Assembly (NCBI RefSeq): GCF_000286955.2
Contig: NZ_AJYK02000057.1
Span: 1 to 64,000, forward strand
DNA: 64,000 nucleotides
Direction of reading: 5' to 3'
Source: Vibrio rumoiensis 1S-45
GTDB taxonomy: Bacteria > Pseudomonadota > Gammaproteobacteria > Enterobacterales > Vibrionaceae
In this document: piece by piece, positions 61,272 to 64,000 of the stretch
Layout: every line of letters starts with the position of its first letter
Position numbering within the stretch: position 1 is the first letter of the stretch
Program-made: the position numbers and the translations under genes
The notes under the pieces: model-generated
Database searches by the model: none
Told to the model about the DNA's origin: nothing
Seen by the model: the letters and a program-made list of their open reading frames with translations, nothing else

Positions 61272-62417
61272 TTATGAGCGTTGGCTACATTGCCAAACTC
61301 TTGCAACATTCTCGGCTAAGTTCGCCATGTTCACACCGGCTTCTTCAAATGCGGTGGAAAGATCGAATGGGCGAGGGGTAGCGGCAAAAACGGCATCAAT
61401 ACCATGTTCATAAACCGCTTGGTAGTTATCGCCTAAACCACCGGCTAATGCAATAACCGGTAAATTGAATGCTTTGGCAGCTTGAGCAACCCCGACAGGC
61501 GTTTTACCGTGTGCGCTTTGCCAGTCGATTCTCCCTTCCCCAGTAAACACCAGATCCGCGCCTTCTAAATGCCTATCAATAGCTAATGTTTCCAATACAA
61601 TTTGAATGCCCGGTTTTAAGGTGGCGTTGGTAAAACCTAAAAAGGCAGCGCCTGATCCGCCGGCTGCTCCTGCGCCTGCAATGTTTTTGATGGATTTTCC
61701 CATTAATGCTTCAACTAAATCCGCATAATGATTTAAAGCGTCATCTAGCAGTTTTGTATCTTCTTCTGTTGCGCCTTTTTGTTTACCAAAAGTGGCGGTC
61801 GCGCCGTGCTCTCCACATAATGGATTATCAACATCGCAAGCGATCACAATGTCACAATTTGCCAAGCGTGGATCAAGTTGGTGAGCGGATAGGCTTTCGA
61901 TCTTGGTTAATCCGATCCCATTGCCTGAAATAGCGTTTTCTTGCTTATCTAAAAATTGAACACCTAACGCTTCTAGCATCCCCATGCCTCCATCATTGGT
62001 GGCGCTGCCGCCTAAACCAATAATGAGCTTGGTTGCCCCTTGATTTAAGGCATGTGAAATAAGCTCACCAGTCCCAAAGCTGCTGGTGGCTTTAGGATCA
62101 CGTTTGGCGGGAGGGACATGATGTAAACCGCTGGCGGCTGCCATTTCAATCACCGCAGTATGTGCATGTTCGCCGCCCAATCGCCCATAGAAAGCCTCAA
62201 CGGTGTCACCCAATGGTCCTTTCACTTGGCATTCAATGATCGCTCCATTGGTCGCATCGACCAGTGATTGCACCGTACCTTCACCTCCATCGGCAACTGG
62301 AATATGAACAAATTCGGCATCTTGCCATACTCTAACCAAACCGTTTTCAATGGCTTGGCAAACTTGTTTGGCGGTTAAGCTTTCTTTAAATGAATCGGGA
62401 GCGATGATGATTTTCAT
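61272..62417 (-). CDS. Glycerate kinase (GarK/GlxK family)
   Basis: Phosphorylates glycerate to 2-phosphoglycerate, feeding glycolysis. The 381-residue protein has the family start MKIIIAPDSFKESLTA, the VADGGEGTVQSL loop near residue 42, GLGGSATNDGGMG near 129 and a GRIDWQSAHGKTP segment near 294. The length matches E. coli GarK and GlxK (381). It lies just downstream of a CdaR-type regulator, as expected if CdaR controls glycerate use. Confidence 0.95.
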   Translation of the reverse strand: MKIIIAPDSFKESLTAKQVCQAIENGLVRVWQDAEFVHIPVADGGEGTVQSLVDATNGAIIECQVKGPLGDTVEAFYGRLGGEHAHTAVIEMAAASGLHHVPPAKRDPKATSSFGTGELISHALNQGATKLIIGLGGSATNDGGMGMLEALGVQFLDKQENAISGNGIGLTKIESLSAHQLDPRLANCDIVIACDVDNPLCGEHGATATFGKQKGATEEDTKLLDDALNHYADLVEALMGKSIKNIAGAGAAGGSGAAFLGFTNATLKPGIQIVLETLAIDRHLEGADLVFTGEGRIDWQSAHGKTPVGVAQAAKAFNLPVIALAGGLGDNYQAVYEHGIDAVFAATPRPFDLSTAFEEAGVNMANLAENVARVWQCSQRS

Positions 62418-62530
62418 AAGGTCACCTAATGATTGCGATAGCGAGAAAGTACTTTACTGAGTATGGCGAAATTTACGCAATACTGCCTCGGGCAACTGAC
62501 TCAATATGGGGGTTGAATAATGGTTTTTTT

Positions 62531-62546
62531 TTGTTCGAATGAACAA
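62531..62546. promoter_or_regulatory. Palindrome TTGTTC-N4-GAACAA upstream of the glycerate kinase gene
   Basis: A perfect 6-bp inverted repeat with a 4-base spacer lies between the cdaR stop and the kinase gene, 114 bases before its start. It may be an operator, perhaps for CdaR; not shown. Confidence 0.4.
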
Positions 62547-62549
62547 TTT

Positions 62550-63689
62550 CTAATAGATGGTTAACCCAATGTATAATTCGACTAACCCGGTAAAGGTGTG
62601 TGGCGATATATGGGTTATTTGTTCAATTTTGTCTAGGCGATAACGCAGTGTGTTACGGTGAATATAAAGGCTGTCAGAGCACGATTTTAAATTGCCTTGA
62701 TGCTCAAATAAGCACTGTAAGGTTTTCATCAGTTGCCCTGATTTATCTTGTTGCTTGAGTTTGTTAACGGATTGGCTTAATTGTGCGCTTTGCCAATTAT
62801 CAGCAAGAGGCGATAAAAGAACTGGAATGCGAAAGTCTGAAAACACATAGCTAGTTTGATTTGGCCGTTGTCGCTTACCAAGTAGCATGACTTGTTTGGC
62901 ACTTTGATATGAAAGCGGGATATCTTTTGGGTGAGGGAAGCTCTGCCCTAAAGAAATACGTATATCGTTTATATTGTGATGAGATAAATGCTGACTAAAA
63001 CGTTGAATGAGTTTATTTAGCGTAGGTTTTAACTGTGTTTCATGATCGACATTTTTTGTATTAACCATGCTTAACACGACTATCTGATCCATTGAAATAA
63101 CGGCGATCAGATCATCGTGTTGTTGGCGTTCTAGCGTATCAACGATTTTTCGAACATGTGCGAATTGATTTTCGGTGTGAGATTCAATCTCAACAATGAT
63201 TGCCACTCTGGGCATGGATAAATCAATCGAAAGGCGATGCGCCCATTCCTGCAGCGCAGGCTCGGCAAGTTCATCGTTAACCCAAGCGGAAATAAACTCC
63301 TCAACATGGCGTTTATCCCATTGTAATTGTTCGATAAGCAATGAGCGTTCAATGAGCATCTCAGAGGTCATTTTTACCAGCTCAGCGTAGCTACGAATGA
63401 TGTCCGGATCGCCTGTTATGCCGACCACACCAATAATAGTATGATTGTGCTGTAGCAGTAGATTAATACCGGGCTTCACGCCTTTTAGCGATTGGTTGCT
63501 TTGTTGGCTGATCTCAACCGTATCGCCATGCTGCAGAGCGAGTATAGCACCATCATGCATTTGCCCAATTCGCTCAGGCTCTCCACTGCCAATAATGACA
63601 CCACTTTTATCCATCACGTTAATGTTCGTACCGATGATCGCCATTGTGCGATTTACGATTTCTTGTGCGAGAGCAGCGTCTATATACAT
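62550..63689 (-). CDS. cdaR: CdaR/SdaR-type carbohydrate diacid regulator
   Basis: A 379-residue activator of sugar-acid and glycerate genes (E. coli CdaR 385). The N-terminal diacid-recognition domain (about 1–135) contains NRTMAIIGTNINVMDKSGVI and GVVGITGDPDIIRSYAELVKM. A middle GGDEF-like region is followed by a PucR-type helix-turn-helix near residues 325–370 (ENQ-like LKSCSDSLYIHRNTLRYRLDKI). The downstream glycerate kinase is the natural target. The exact ligand, glycerate or a diacid, cannot be told. Confidence 0.93.
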   Translation of the reverse strand: MYIDAALAQEIVNRTMAIIGTNINVMDKSGVIIGSGEPERIGQMHDGAILALQHGDTVEISQQSNQSLKGVKPGINLLLQHNHTIIGVVGITGDPDIIRSYAELVKMTSEMLIERSLLIEQLQWDKRHVEEFISAWVNDELAEPALQEWAHRLSIDLSMPRVAIIVEIESHTENQFAHVRKIVDTLERQQHDDLIAVISMDQIVVLSMVNTKNVDHETQLKPTLNKLIQRFSQHLSHHNINDIRISLGQSFPHPKDIPLSYQSAKQVMLLGKRQRPNQTSYVFSDFRIPVLLSPLADNWQSAQLSQSVNKLKQQDKSGQLMKTLQCLFEHQGNLKSCSDSLYIHRNTLRYRLDKIEQITHISPHTFTGLVELYIGLTIY

Positions 63690-63815
63690 GGTTCTACCTT
63701 ATAAACATAAAGTGACATTGAGAGTGGCCTTCCAATATCAGATTAACTTATGTCCATAAAGGTTGTTAGCAAGTTGGCTTTAAATTGTGAGTTTGCACAA
63801 TTTATGCGAGTTGTA

Positions 63816-64000
63816 TTAAGAAACCAGTTGAAAAGCTTGTTTTAAGCGTAATAGATAAGATTCATCTCGGCAGATGCTTTTTCCCGGTTCGTCAGAAATT
63901 TTTGCTACCGGCTTTCCTTGGCACGAAGTGAGTTTAAGCACAATATTCAAACTTTCCACTTCAGGAAGATCGCAAGTCAATTTAGTACCAATCCCAAAGC
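63816..64000 (-). CDS. pncB: Nicotinate phosphoribosyltransferase PncB, C-terminal part (cut by the window edge)
   Basis: Salvages nicotinate into NAD synthesis. Only the last 60 residues are present: [34 protein letters not shown] and [19 protein letters not shown], which match the end of E. coli PncB as I recall it. The coding strand runs leftward and enters from beyond position 64000. The stop is at 63816–63818. The 126 bases between it and cdaR hold no recognised gene. Confidence 0.88.
   Translation of the reverse strand, partial: FGIGTKLTCDLPEVESLNIVLKLTSCQGKPVAKISDEPGKSICRDESYLLRLKQAFQLVS

Overview
The window looks like a chromosomal core region of a Vibrionaceae bacterium, most likely a Vibrio or close relative. 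This rests on gene order and protein sequence recalled from known relatives; no database search was run. Marker blocks are gshA–lipoprotein–luxS, dacB–ompU–greA, nupC followed by deoCABD, serB–radA–mtgA–a second-type EF-G–acyl-CoA ligase, plus two small families (DUF5363-like, VF530-like) typical of vibrios. Base composition is AT-rich and even throughout. I see no integrase, transposase, insertion sequence, prophage, CRISPR array or toxin–antitoxin pair.

Layout. 1–4.5 kb: the 3' end of a tRNA, then a quinone-reductase-like MDR enzyme, a YqaA membrane protein and an M16 zinc protease lipoprotein. 4.6–7.4 kb: gshA, a lysozyme-like lipoprotein and luxS (glutathione and AI-2). 7.5–9.7 kb (minus strand): CorB/YfjD and YpjD. 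10–13.7 kb: ffh, then the rpsP–rimM–trmD–rplS operon. 13.8–19.6 kb: dapB (broken by a one-base frameshift) and carAB. 19.7–22.3 kb (minus): dacB and the porin gene ompU. 22.8–28.8 kb: greA, yhbY (minus), rlmE–ftsH, folP–glmM. 28.9–39 kb: secG, tRNA-Leu(GAG), initiator tRNA-Met, rimP–nusA–infB–rbfA–truB, rpsO, pnp. 39.2–44.7 kb: nlpI, yhbS, holD–rimI, prfC, a DUF5363-like small gene and a TatD hydrolase. 44.9–51.1 kb: nupC and deoC–deoA–deoB–deoD, a complete nucleoside uptake and salvage unit. 51.1–57.6 kb: ytjB (minus), serB, radA, mtgA (minus), EF-G. 57.8–64 kb (all minus): VF530-like protein, fadD-like ligase, chrA, glycerate kinase, cdaR and the 3' end of pncB.

How the genes work together. 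Most of the window is translation, transcription and envelope housekeeping: ribosomal proteins, tRNA and rRNA modification, initiation and termination factors, SRP and Sec export, RNA decay and peptidoglycan enzymes. The deo/nupC block imports nucleosides and feeds their sugars to central metabolism. The last block joins fatty-acid activation, chromate efflux and glycerate use under a CdaR-type regulator.

I found no obviously new multi-gene system. The observations most worth a second look are the dapB frameshift, an exact CRP-type palindrome between ffh and rpsP, a small membrane-protein-like ORF in the long deo leader, mutually exclusive hairpins in the greA leader, and several unassigned palindromes next to regulatory genes.
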